Shown: piece by piece, positions 55,182-63,918 of the stretch
How positions within the stretch are numbered: position 1 is the stretch's first letter
How the letters are laid out: each line of letters starts with the position of its first letter
Source: an uncultured Bacteroidia bacterium
Lineage (GTDB): Bacteria; Bacteroidota; Bacteroidia; Bacteroidales; Prolixibacteraceae
Length of the DNA: 64,000 nucleotides
Direction: 5' to 3'
NCBI GenBank assembly: GCA_903907075.1
Contig: CAIVMQ010000085.1
Coordinates: 1 to 64,000 of the forward strand
The notes under the pieces: model-generated
Database searches by the model: none
Seen by the model: only the letters and a program-made list of their open reading frames with translations
What the model was told of the DNA's origin: nothing
Made by a program: the position numbers and the translations under genes

Positions 55182-56297
55182 TCAGGAATGAAATATTAAC
55201 ATTGGAATTTCAAGTCGAAACAATAGCTCTTTTGTCACACTTGGTCTGAAAATAGAAGATAGTATATTTCTTTTATGTGAGGTAATAGCAATAATATCAA
55301 TTTTATGCTCTGAAATATAATGCTCAATTCCTTGGGCAAGATTCTTATTTACAATTAAGCTAAAATCCATGGAAAGAGAATTATCCAACTGATATTTCTC
55401 CCTAAAATGGGATAAATCATAATTTATAAAAGGGTTGTTATCCGATTCATCAATATGAACTACATTAATATGGACATCGAGTGGTTTAGCTATTTTCAGT
55501 AGCTCCCGAATGGCATTTCCATCTGATATATCAAAATTAGTAGCATACATCAACCGCTTAAACATTGATTCTTTATAAGTTGAACAAACAGGGACAGCTA
55601 ATATAGGAAGTTGACATTTGTTAATAATTCCTGAGACAAAGCTACCAAGCCACCCCTCCCCTACTTTTTTACCCGAAAAACCAATAATAACCAAGTTATA
55701 GAAGCCTGCTTTGGCAAAGTCAAGAATCGACTCCTCTGCGATACCACCAATTAATTCGGTAGTTATTGAAATATCAGATAGTTTATGTATTGTCATATAA
55801 TCATCTACCTTATCTTTAAAATCGCGCATTGAAACGCGCGCATTTTCAATAATTTCTGTAAGAGTATCAGCAATTGAGGTAGGAAAAGGATAAAAATGAT
55901 CTGCAGCAATTGGATCGGTAACAGGATTAAAATAAACGTGAATTAAGGTAATCTCTGCCCTTTTTTGCAGGGCTACATGCAGAGCATAATATGCAGCATT
56001 AAGCGAACTAGATGAAAAATCAACCGGCACAAGAATTTTTCTTATTGGGTTTAAACTTGAGATATTCTGATCCTTGTTTGATTGATTTTTTAGGGTTCCA
56101 ATAAGTTCCAGTGCCTTTGAAGCATTTTTTTCAACAACTTGAAGTTCAATCTGCCCACCAAGATGTGTTGCGGCCTCCACACTCATACCATGATCCAGTA
56201 AGTAGGATTCTATTCCTGCAGAATCAAGCCATTGCTGTAATAAACTTGCCTGGTTAATATGGTCAAATATTGCAACTGTGATTAATTTATTTGCCAT
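55182..56297 (-). CDS. DUF2007 domain fused to two universal-stress-protein domains
   Basis: 371 residues. Residues 1-75 match DUF2007 (VAIFDHINQASLLQQWLDSAGIESYLL), a small domain also called putative signal-transducing. Residues ~85-235 are a Usp domain (RKILVPVDFSSSSLNAAYYALH ... LVIIGFSGKKVGEGWLGSFV). Residues ~240-371 are a second, more degenerate Usp (RLMYATNFDISDGNAIRELL ... IDIIAITSHKRNILSSIF). The first Usp has the G-x2-G-x9-GS motif of ATP-binding forms only in part. Precedes the DUF6340 lipoprotein in one transcript. Stress or persistence signalling is inferred from family. Confidence 0.83.
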   Translation of the reverse strand: MANKLITVAIFDHINQASLLQQWLDSAGIESYLLDHGMSVEAATHLGGQIELQVVEKNASKALELIGTLKNQSNKDQNISSLNPIRKILVPVDFSSSSLNAAYYALHVALQKRAEITLIHVYFNPVTDPIAADHFYPFPTSIADTLTEIIENARVSMRDFKDKVDDYMTIHKLSDISITTELIGGIAEESILDFAKAGFYNLVIIGFSGKKVGEGWLGSFVSGIINKCQLPILAVPVCSTYKESMFKRLMYATNFDISDGNAIRELLKIAKPLDVHINVVHIDESDNNPFINYDLSHFREKYQLDNSLSMDFSLIVNKNLAQGIEHYISEHKIDIIAITSHKRNILSSIFRPSVTKELLFRLEIPMLIFHS

Positions 56298-56421
56298 TGT
56301 GAAATTTTTATAAGGTTAAATAATCCACAACACCCTAAATTTAAGCACTAAATACAAACGCAGTTAAGCCGGAATGCTCTTATAAATATACGATATTATA
56401 TAGTGAAATTAGAGCGAATGC

Positions 56422-57888
56422 CTAATAATTTGCAATTAATTCGACTAAAAGCATCCAAAATTTATCCACTGTTTGAATATTAATTTTTTCATCTGGAGAA
56501 TGGACGCCGCGCATTGTTGGTCCAAAGGAAATCATATCAAGACCCGGGAACTTTTCAAGGAAAAGGCCACATTCCAAGCCGGCATGAATAGAGCGGACAA
56601 TAGGTTCGCTATTAAAAAGTTTAGTATAGGACAATTTTGTAAGCTGCAAAAGCTCCGAATGGGGGTTTGGAGTCCACCCTGGATACCCTTCGCCATGTAC
56701 TACATCAGCATTAATCATCTGAAAAACAGATTCTACCATATATGAGGCATCGAGAATACTACTTTCCAAATCACTACGTTGACTAGTCGTAATTTCGATT
56801 AGATTTTCTGGTTTTATTTTTACCGAAGCAAGATTTGTTGATGTTTCGACCATACCTGGCATCCTAGAACTCATTGCTAAAACACCATGAGGAGAGGCGT
56901 AGATCGCGTTTACCAAATTGATCTGACTAACCTTATCAATGACCTGCAATTGGGCTTCACAGGATTCAAGAGATAACTTGATCGCAGGTTCATTTAAGAT
57001 AATTTCTGATTCAATAAGTGAGCGAAAGAGATTAAACTCTGCAGTAATATGCTCCTTCTGCGAGGAGGGGACTAAAATCAAAGCATAAGCCTCTCTGGCA
57101 ATTGCATTTCTTAAATTACCACCATGATAATCCGAAATATAAATGTCATATTTTTGCATTGTTTGCCACAAAAACCTATTCAATATTTTTATGGCATTTC
57201 CGCGATTTTTATCTATATCATCACCCGAATGCCCACCTTGTAGACCATCAACTGAAATTCGAATAGCAAAAAGTCCTGATGGAGGATTAATCGATTCATA
57301 GCTTATGGTAGCAACAGTATCAATACCTCCTGCACAACCAATAAAAAGTTCACCATCATCCTCCGAGTCGAGGTTTACCAGTGCTTTGCCGGTAAAAAAA
57401 CCACTCTCAAGAGCCTTGGCACCCGTTAGTCCTGTCTCTTCATCAACTGTAAACAAACATTCCAGAGGACCGTGACACAGATTATCAGCACTTAAGATCG
57501 CTAATTGAGCCGCAATCCCTATACCGCAATCAGCCCCAAGGGTTGTGCCCTCTGCTGTTATCCAATCTCCATCGATATAAGGTCTTATAGGATCGATATC
57601 AAAGTTATGAATCGTCTCTCTATTTTTTTCACACACCATATCAAGATGCGATTGCAGAACCAACGTTCTTCGATTTTCAAACCCCTTGGATGCCTGTTTT
57701 GAAATAAGCACATTACCAGCTGAATCCTTTTTAAAACTAAGATTATGAGTATGGGAAAAATCACTTAAAAACGCAATTATCTTCTCCTCCTTTTTAGAGG
57801 GTCTAGGAATTTGACATATTGCTTCAAAATAGTTCCAAACCGACACGGGTTCAAGCCCTTGTAATTTATTCGCGCTTTTATTATTCAT
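56422..57888 (-). CDS. pepD: Aminoacyl-histidine dipeptidase (PepD)
   Basis: Cleaves Xaa-His dipeptides such as carnosine. 488 residues from the ATG at 57888; TTG at 57903 would extend it by 5. M20-family metalloenzyme: first zinc block LQSHLDMVCEKN, then LGADCGIGIAAQ, catalytic base in TVDEETGLTGA, and SIHAGLECGLFLEKFP with FGPTMRGVHSPDE at the C terminus. A weak TACCTTTA promoter-like box lies upstream at 57941-57948. Single gene. Confidence 0.93.
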   Translation of the reverse strand: MNNKSANKLQGLEPVSVWNYFEAICQIPRPSKKEEKIIAFLSDFSHTHNLSFKKDSAGNVLISKQASKGFENRRTLVLQSHLDMVCEKNRETIHNFDIDPIRPYIDGDWITAEGTTLGADCGIGIAAQLAILSADNLCHGPLECLFTVDEETGLTGAKALESGFFTGKALVNLDSEDDGELFIGCAGGIDTVATISYESINPPSGLFAIRISVDGLQGGHSGDDIDKNRGNAIKILNRFLWQTMQKYDIYISDYHGGNLRNAIAREAYALILVPSSQKEHITAEFNLFRSLIESEIILNEPAIKLSLESCEAQLQVIDKVSQINLVNAIYASPHGVLAMSSRMPGMVETSTNLASVKIKPENLIEITTSQRSDLESSILDASYMVESVFQMINADVVHGEGYPGWTPNPHSELLQLTKLSYTKLFNSEPIVRSIHAGLECGLFLEKFPGLDMISFGPTMRGVHSPDEKINIQTVDKFWMLLVELIANY

Positions 57889-57940
57889 TTTAGTATATAT
57901 CAATGCTTTACAATATTAAATTTAAAATTTTTCAACTAAC

Positions 57941-57948
57941 TAAAGGTA
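57941..57948 (-). promoter_or_regulatory. Weak promoter -7 box for pepD
   Basis: Minus-strand TACCTTTA, one mismatch to TAnnTTTG, 53 bases upstream of the pepD start. Low support. Confidence 0.25.
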
Positions 57949-57961
57949 ACGATTTTTCTTT

Positions 57962-58096
57962 ATGCCAAGGGTGATTAAGATGATTCAATTTATCTATTGC
58001 ATAAAAGATACTCAATATGAATTAACTATATCTGCTGTGAAAAATTATCTTCAGAAGGATATTAAATATGATTTTAAAAAATATGAAAAAATCTAA
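57962..58096 (+). CDS. Possible small protein upstream of the cobalamin riboswitch
   Basis: 44 residues from ATG at 57962 to TAA at 58094-58096. Composition is protein-like with aromatic and charged residues (MIQFIYCIKDTQYELTISAV) rather than low-complexity. A second ATG codon is at residue 7. No ribosome binding site or promoter is convincing and I know no family. It may be chance in an AT-rich gap, or a remnant. Confidence 0.3.
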   Translation: MPRVIKMIQFIYCIKDTQYELTISAVKNYLQKDIKYDFKKYEKI

Positions 58097-58140
58097 GTTG
58101 ATTTTAGTTGATCACCCTAACTATTTTCTTATTTTTGTCA

Positions 58141-58323
58141 TGAATTGGTGCCCATTGGGCTTAATTTGGGAATCCGGTGTAAATCCGGGACAGTACCCGC
58201 TGCTGTAAAACCCGATTCCGCTAATGCGGAATAGTATGTCTTTGGTTAATAACCACTATTCTTACCTATAACAAGAATGGGAAGGTGATCAAAGATCGGG
58301 ATAAGTCAGAAGACCAGCCATTC
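58141..58323 (+). promoter_or_regulatory. Cobalamin (B12) riboswitch aptamer
   Basis: Contains all conserved parts: GGTGCCC near the 5' end, 'GGGAATCCGGTGTAAATCCG' followed by GGACAGTACCCGCTGCTGTAA, GGGAAGG, and the B12 box AAGTCAGAAGACCAGCC. The 5' GAAT-TGGT can pair with ACCA and ATTC at the 3' end to close the aptamer. Binding of cobalamin would lower expression of the uptake genes downstream. An expression platform lies between 58324 and 58433. Confidence 0.96.
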
Positions 58324-58391
58324 GAGGTTTAAGCTTTCGGGATAAAAGCGTACAGATGGCCATTCTCCATTCTGCAAGATTTACCCATTAG

Positions 58392-58432
58392 CTTAAAATC
58401 ATTTAATGCTTGACATTTAAATTGATTTTAAG
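58392..58432 (+). promoter_or_regulatory. Hairpin next to the start codon, likely riboswitch expression platform
   Basis: Perfect 10-base stem: cttaaaatca (58392-58401) pairs with tgattttaag (58423-58432), 21-base loop. The right arm ends one base before ATG at 58434. There is no T run, so a translation-blocking role fits better than a terminator. Inference from position. Confidence 0.55.
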
Positions 58433-58433
58433 T

Positions 58434-59582
58434 ATGTTATACGTTCGAAAAGAGGTTGTTATACCTGCTTTATTAACATTATGTTTATTTATCTCCTGTA
58501 AGAATGGGAACAGCCTTTCAGGACCTGTGATCTCCTTTCAGATACCTAAAAGTGGGTATAAAATTGAAATTGGAAAAACTCTTCCAATAACACCTACTGT
58601 GATAAACGATGGAAACTCAACCTATAGCTGGTCGGTGAATGGTAAAGTTGTATCCTCATCTAAGATATTTTCCTTTGCTCCTTCACGGATTGGAAATTAT
58701 ACGCTTCAACTTAAAGTATCAAATGATATTGGCGCTGATGATAAAATGATTCAAATCGCAGCTTTTTCAAATAACTCTCCATACATTACAAAAGTATTTG
58801 ATTACCAATATGGTCCAGGGCAAAATGCAGTACAAATTTCGTTTGATTGGAAAGGAAATGATTTTATTGGAGAGCCCTGGAAAAATCTTAAAAAATACAC
58901 CTCACTGGGAGGCTGGGGAGGTTACATCATTGCTGGTTTTGATCATTTTGTAAAAAATGGAGATGGGGTTGACTTTGCAATATACACCCAACCAGGAGCA
59001 GGTTCTGAACCAGGAGTTGTATATGTTATGAATGATTTAAACAACGATGGCCTACCCAATGATGGAGAATGGCTTGAGATCAAAGGGAGTGAATACGAAC
59101 ATGCCGAAACGATTCACAACTACCATGTAACATACTTTAAACCTATAAATAAAGGAAATATAACCTGGAAGGACAACCAAGGACAAAGTGGTGAACTTTT
59201 ACCGCATTATGGATCTGACACCTGGTGGTGGAGTGGATATGGCGATAAAAGTGAAGTAAGCTACGATGGAGAGCGATTACCGAATGGCTATGTTAATATT
59301 TCTAGCGATCCAACAATTGAAAACTGGGCAGTTCGACAGGGTTTATTTGCCTATGGGTATGCTGAATGCTATTCGAATCTGGATTATAATATTTCACTAA
59401 AAGCCAACCTTTTCGATATCTCAAATGCCGTTGATAATACAGGAACGATAAAGAATTTAACTGATATTTCCTTTATAAAAGTTCAGAGTGGGATATTTCA
59501 AGTTGCCGGATGGCTAAACGAAATTTCACCGGAAATAAGTGGAGCAGCTGATCTTTCGCTGATTGAATATACTGCCAATTGA
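58434..59582 (+). CDS. Cell-surface lipoprotein of the cobalamin operon, PKD-like N-terminal domain
   Basis: 382 residues from the ATG at 58434; a TTG at 58410 would place the start inside the hairpin. Signal with lipobox ALLTLCLFISC. Residues ~25-110 look like an Ig/PKD-type fold (YSWSVNGKVVSSSKIFSF ... GNYTLQLKVSNDIG). The C-terminal ~260 residues include SLGGWGGYIIAGFDHFV, DVYVMNDLNNDG-like calcium-type acidic loop and many Trp/Tyr. First gene behind a B12 riboswitch and followed by a BtuB-like receptor and a BtuG-like lipoprotein, so an accessory cobamide-binding role is likely. Known accessory proteins such as BtuH vary widely; I cannot assign this one. Confidence 0.7.
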   Translation: MLYVRKEVVIPALLTLCLFISCKNGNSLSGPVISFQIPKSGYKIEIGKTLPITPTVINDGNSTYSWSVNGKVVSSSKIFSFAPSRIGNYTLQLKVSNDIGADDKMIQIAAFSNNSPYITKVFDYQYGPGQNAVQISFDWKGNDFIGEPWKNLKKYTSLGGWGGYIIAGFDHFVKNGDGVDFAIYTQPGAGSEPGVVYVMNDLNNDGLPNDGEWLEIKGSEYEHAETIHNYHVTYFKPINKGNITWKDNQGQSGELLPHYGSDTWWWSGYGDKSEVSYDGERLPNGYVNISSDPTIENWAVRQGLFAYGYAECYSNLDYNISLKANLFDISNAVDNTGTIKNLTDISFIKVQSGIFQVAGWLNEISPEISGAADLSLIEYTAN

Positions 59583-59591
59583 GGATAATAA

Positions 59592-61643
59592 ATGGTTAAA
59601 AAACTACCAAAAATTCACTTGCCTGGTATTTGGAAATCCCTTAATCTTCTATTTATTCTGATTATTTTCAATTTTTCAGAAATAAATAAACTCAATGGCC
59701 AGCCCTTCGCAGATACCTTAAGAATACAGGCGATCACAATATACACAAAGAGCCATATCAAAGAGGATGCAGGTAAAATTGCGGTTAAAATCGACTCTGT
59801 TGCAATGGCTAAGTCACTAACATCGAATATGTCTGAACTAATAGCGCAAAATACCCCCATATTTATCAAGGAATACGGCAGAGGAGCGATGGCAACCGCT
59901 TCATTTCGTGGGACTGCTCCTTCGCATACTCAAGTCTTGTGGAATGGAATGAGTTTAAATTCGCCCATGTTAGGAATGGTAGATTTCTCCACAATTCCAG
60001 TTTACTTCACCGATAATATAACACTTCTTTATGGTTCAGGCTCACTATCAGAACGAAGTGGAGCCTTAGGAGGGGTTATTAAGCTTGAGAATAAAACCGA
60101 TTGGCAAAATAAAGTAACCCTTCGCATGATTAGCGGAATAGGAAGTTATGGTTCAGTTGATCAGTTTTTAAAAATAAGCGGAGGGAATAAAAAAATACAC
60201 TATCAAACCCGGGCCTTTATAAACTACTCTGATAACAATTATCGATTTGTCAATAAGTTAATTGCAAATATAGATCCTCAAACAGGAGATTACCTCTACC
60301 CTACCCAACGAAATGAAAACTCTCCCTACAATAACACTGGTTTTTTACAGGAATTATATTTCCATCCAACAGAGCGAAGTGTTTTTTCATTGCGTTATTG
60401 GTATCAAAATAATAACCGAAGCCTTCCCCGGCTACTTACGAATGAAACAGCTGTTGATGTCACTATTAATCGGCAATCAGAGATCGCTCACCGACCTTTG
60501 TTAGAATGGGGCTATTATGGCCATAAAGGGATTTTAAATGTCGTTACAGGAGCCAATATTCAGCCTTCTAGTTATCAACGCAAGACAATAGTCTCAGGGG
60601 CATCTGACCAACTTGTCTCAAACGCGCACTCAAAATCAACAACATACTTATTAAGAGCAACTTACAAATACTCTTTCAGCGATAACCTCTCATTAATAAC
60701 AAGTGCGAATTCAGAATCAAGTACTATAAACTCTATTAATTCGCCACTAAATGGGATAGAATTAGGATATAATATTCAGCGAATTGATGATTCGTTTTCC
60801 GCACAACTGAGCAAATCATTTAATGAGCAGTTGGCAATTAATTTTCTCACACGCACAGATATTATTGGAGGAAAATCTGTCCCGTTAATTCCAACATTTG
60901 GAATTGAATATAATCCAAAGAGGCACAAAGAATCTTTTATCAAGGGCAGTTTAGCTAAGAACTATCATCAACCGACCTTAAATGATCTTTACTATCAGCC
61001 AGGTGGAAATCCTAATTTAAAAGCCGAAGAGGGGATTATTGCCGATATTGGAAGTGGCTTCTCAGCAAAAACTGGAAAAACAGCCTTGAATTTCGCTTTT
61101 AATGGTTATGCTTCTGGGATAAATAACTGGATCATCTGGCTCCCTACTCCTCAAGGGTATTGGGAACCCTACAATATGAAGAGGGTAAATACGCAAGGGG
61201 TAGAATTTAATGGAGGAGTTTCACGGCTTATAGGACTTACAACGGTTATAGTAAAGGTTAACTATGCACATACCGAATCAATAAACAGAGATATAGCACG
61301 TAATTGGGCTGATGAATCGGTAGGAAAACAACTCCCCTTTATCCCCAAAAACTCAGCAAATATGGTTATTAATCTCACCAGAAAAAAAACTCATCTAACT
61401 TGGATCTGGACCTATTACGGGAAGCGTTTTACTACAACAAGCAATGATAAAATCTCCCGTTTTGAGGTTCTTTATCCCTATTACATGAATAATCTCTATT
61501 TAGGCAAGGAGATCTGCTTCAAGGATAAAAAATTTGATGTTGAATTAAAAATTTTAAATCTTTTTAATGAATCCTATCGGACAATCCTTCAAAATCCGAT
61601 GCCAGGAAGAAATTACTCTTTACTAATTCGATACGACTTCTAA
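59592..61643 (+). CDS. btuB: TonB-dependent cobalamin receptor, BtuB-like
   Basis: 683 residues. Signal sequence (NLLFILIIFNFSEINKLNGQP), then a plug domain (LSNMSELIAQNTPIFIKEYGRG; MATASFRGTAPSHTQVLWNGM; LYGSGSLSERSGALGGVIKLE) and a barrel ending in SYSLLIRYDF-type terminal Phe (RNYSLLIRYDF). Family resemblance to BtuB plus riboswitch control makes cobalamin the likely ligand; starts 9 bases after the lipoprotein gene and 2 bases before the BtuG-like gene. The inner-membrane BtuFCD genes are not in the window. Confidence 0.85.
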   Translation: MVKKLPKIHLPGIWKSLNLLFILIIFNFSEINKLNGQPFADTLRIQAITIYTKSHIKEDAGKIAVKIDSVAMAKSLTSNMSELIAQNTPIFIKEYGRGAMATASFRGTAPSHTQVLWNGMSLNSPMLGMVDFSTIPVYFTDNITLLYGSGSLSERSGALGGVIKLENKTDWQNKVTLRMISGIGSYGSVDQFLKISGGNKKIHYQTRAFINYSDNNYRFVNKLIANIDPQTGDYLYPTQRNENSPYNNTGFLQELYFHPTERSVFSLRYWYQNNNRSLPRLLTNETAVDVTINRQSEIAHRPLLEWGYYGHKGILNVVTGANIQPSSYQRKTIVSGASDQLVSNAHSKSTTYLLRATYKYSFSDNLSLITSANSESSTINSINSPLNGIELGYNIQRIDDSFSAQLSKSFNEQLAINFLTRTDIIGGKSVPLIPTFGIEYNPKRHKESFIKGSLAKNYHQPTLNDLYYQPGGNPNLKAEEGIIADIGSGFSAKTGKTALNFAFNGYASGINNWIIWLPTPQGYWEPYNMKRVNTQGVEFNGGVSRLIGLTTVIVKVNYAHTESINRDIARNWADESVGKQLPFIPKNSANMVINLTRKKTHLTWIWTYYGKRFTTTSNDKISRFEVLYPYYMNNLYLGKEICFKDKKFDVELKILNLFNESYRTILQNPMPGRNYSLLIRYDF

Positions 61644-61645
61644 AA

Positions 61646-62707
61646 ATGAGCTTGAAAAAAGTACATATTAACCTCTTAATCATCTTGAATCTTGTATTTA
61701 TGGGGTGTATGAAGGATGACGAATGGGTAAAAAGCCAAAAAACAGATAAGATACCAGCAAATGGTTTATTTATTCTTAATGAAGGAAACTTCATGTACGG
61801 AAACAGCTCAATCTCATTTTACGATCCGAAAACCCGAGTTCTACAAAACGATATTTTCACCAAGGTAAATGGCCTTCCACTCGGAGATGTTGCACAATCA
61901 ATGTCGATAGTTGATAATTTAGGATATATTGTAATCAATAATTCAGGGAAAATTTATGTTATTGACACCTCAAGCGGTCAATATATTGGTAAGATTACAG
62001 GCCTGACTTCTCCCCGATATATACATATATCACAAAATGGAAAAGGTTATGTATCAGACCTATATGCCGAAAAAATTACAATTGTAAATCCGAAAACATT
62101 TCAAATAACAGGCTCTATTCCCACTACTGGGCACGCTTCGACAGAGCAAATGGTTGAGTGGAAGGAATTGCTTTTTGTAAGTTGCTGGTCTTTTGATAAT
62201 ACGATACTGGTAATAGATACACGCTCCGATAAAGTGGTTGGTGAAATTAAGACAGGAAAGCAACCGGGTGGACTTGTGCTTGATAAGTATAATAAAATCT
62301 GGACCCTATGTGATGGTGGATGGGTTCGGAATGGATTAAATGCCCGGGTACCAATGCTACAGCGAATCGATCCATTATCGCTAACAATAGAAAGGAGTTT
62401 TACCTTAGCTACCGATGGTGCTCCTTCTCGGCTTGCCGTTAATGGTTCGGGAGATTCTTTAATCTATATTAATAATGGGATCTGGAGAATGGGGGTCAAT
62501 CAATTAACAATTGATCAGCAGCCCTTTATATCTTCAAAAAATCATATTTATTACAGTCTCGCAGTAGACCCTCATACCTCTGAGTTGTATCTGAGTGATG
62601 CGATTGATTATCAGCAACAAGGAGTAATCTACAGATATTCTCCAATTGGTTTAAAGGTGGATAGTTTTAAAACGGGTATTATCCCCGGTTCGTATTGCTT
62701 TAAGTAA
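61646..62707 (+). CDS. BtuG-like beta-propeller lipoprotein (DUF5074/YncE type)
   Basis: 353 residues. Lipobox LNLVFMGC at about residues 13-20. The body has repeated propeller blades with the 'GYVSDLYAEKITIVNPKT' and VIDTRSDKVVGEIKTGKQPGGLVLDKYNK pattern of YncE-like 7-bladed propellers (DUF5074). In Bacteroides, BtuG of this family is an extracellular lipoprotein that binds cobalamin extremely tightly and caps BtuB. Same position and riboswitch operon here support that role; it is not proved by sequence alone. Confidence 0.8.
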   Translation: MSLKKVHINLLIILNLVFMGCMKDDEWVKSQKTDKIPANGLFILNEGNFMYGNSSISFYDPKTRVLQNDIFTKVNGLPLGDVAQSMSIVDNLGYIVINNSGKIYVIDTSSGQYIGKITGLTSPRYIHISQNGKGYVSDLYAEKITIVNPKTFQITGSIPTTGHASTEQMVEWKELLFVSCWSFDNTILVIDTRSDKVVGEIKTGKQPGGLVLDKYNKIWTLCDGGWVRNGLNARVPMLQRIDPLSLTIERSFTLATDGAPSRLAVNGSGDSLIYINNGIWRMGVNQLTIDQQPFISSKNHIYYSLAVDPHTSELYLSDAIDYQQQGVIYRYSPIGLKVDSFKTGIIPGSYCFK

Positions 62708-62722
62708 AATAGGGTGATGAAA

Positions 62723-63496
62723 TTAAAATACCATCGCAAATGATACCCCTGCTCCATGGTTTAAAAGAGTTGGCACAATAACCACATTATCCTTAATTCC
62801 AAAACGATAACGATGTGTAAAATAGACTATCTTAGTCGATAAAATACCGATTCCTGCTCCAATTAGAACATCCGAAATCCAATGTTTATTATTAATCATT
62901 CGATACATTGCCGTTGTTGTTGCAGTTGCATAGCCAGCCACACTAATCCAGGGAGAAGTATCTCTATACTCCATATCGAGTATTGTTGCAGAAACAAAGG
63001 CTTGCGCAGTATGTCCGGATGGCATGGAGTTCATTCCACCTGAGGGTCGTTTAGACTTTATGGTTGATTTCATCCCTTGTACAATTAGAGTCATTAATAA
63101 TTCCGATTTTACAGATAAAGCAAATTGGTCAATTAATGAACTTCGACTTTTTATACCTGCTACTTTTAGCCCATAAACTGCTGCAAGGGGTGTAAATTGA
63201 AGGTAATTATCAATTGGCGAAGAATAGCCCGAAAAGAGGTTCCGAACTTTATTTTGAATACTATACTTGCTCAACGAAGAATGTGAATCCGGTATAAGTG
63301 TAATTACACCTAAAAGAATAAGTGTTGAAGGGACGATTGCCTCTTTTATCCATTGATGAATTTTAACAAGATCCTTATCTGATGATTTATAATTTTCTAA
63401 AACAGTCCGTGTATTTACCTGATTATTAATTTTAATTTCCTGAGCAAAAATAAGTTGTGGAGACAATAAGGACAATAAAATAATATACCAATGCAT
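62723..63496 (-). CDS. PAP2-family phosphatase
   Basis: 257 residues from the ATG at 63496, chosen because a signal peptide starts there (HWYIILLSLLSPQLIFAQ); the frame is open up to 63589. PAP2 motifs: KSTIKSKRPSGG, MPSGHTAQAF with the catalytic His, and RMINNKHWISDVLIGAGIG, the conserved third motif. Acts on lipid phosphates such as undecaprenyl pyrophosphate, or on other phosphoester substrates. Converges with the cobalamin operon end. Exported, likely periplasmic-side of the inner membrane or outer membrane. Confidence 0.88.
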   Translation of the reverse strand: MHWYIILLSLLSPQLIFAQEIKINNQVNTRTVLENYKSSDKDLVKIHQWIKEAIVPSTLILLGVITLIPDSHSSLSKYSIQNKVRNLFSGYSSPIDNYLQFTPLAAVYGLKVAGIKSRSSLIDQFALSVKSELLMTLIVQGMKSTIKSKRPSGGMNSMPSGHTAQAFVSATILDMEYRDTSPWISVAGYATATTTAMYRMINNKHWISDVLIGAGIGILSTKIVYFTHRYRFGIKDNVVIVPTLLNHGAGVSFAMVF

Positions 63497-63550
63497 AACA
63501 ATCCTATTATAAAAATAAATCGGAAACAAAGGAATCAATTTTATTTGGCA

Positions 63551-63558
63551 TATTTTTG
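63551..63558 (+). promoter_or_regulatory. Promoter -7 box for ywbE
   Basis: TATTTTTG followed by TC, a full TAnnTTTG match, 32 bases before the YwbE start. Confidence 0.4.
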
Positions 63559-63590
63559 TCACGAAGAAATAATTCAAATTATCTTTCACA

Positions 63591-63806
63591 ATGGACGGAA
63601 GAAATCGAGCAAATATATCAATCGGAATTGAAGTCGCGATTGTAAAAAAAGAGGATCAAAGAACGGGTAAAATAACCACTGGAATAATTTGTAATATACT
63701 AACTAATAGTTTATTTCATCCGCATGGTATTAAAGTACGGTTGACAACTGGTGAGGTTGGCAGGGTCCTGAATATTATATCTGTAAGTGATATAAATCGC
63801 ACTTAG
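63591..63806 (+). CDS. YwbE family protein
   Basis: 71 residues. The pattern GRNRANISIGIEVAIVKKEDQRTGKITTGI followed by HPHGIKVRLTTGEVGRVLNI matches the YwbE family (DUF2196), a conserved small cytoplasmic protein of unknown function found in many bacteria. If the longer start of the PAP2 gene were used, only one base would separate the two divergent genes. It precedes ribH by 112 bases. Confidence 0.9.
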   Translation: MDGRNRANISIGIEVAIVKKEDQRTGKITTGIICNILTNSLFHPHGIKVRLTTGEVGRVLNIISVSDINRT

Positions 63807-63875
63807 AACGATGGAAATTAACAGATTAAAAGCTTTAAAAAAATTTGTGAGTAATCAACCGTGTTGGAACATCTG

Positions 63876-63902
63876 TTTGTCCCATTTTTCTTTTTAATTT
63901 TG
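63876..63902 (+). promoter_or_regulatory. Promoter for ribH
   Basis: TTTG (63876-63879) and TAATTTTG (63895-63902), spacing 15; -7 box is a full TAnnTTTG match 16 bases before the ribH start. Confidence 0.45.
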
Positions 63903-63918
63903 TAAAAAAAAATAACGA

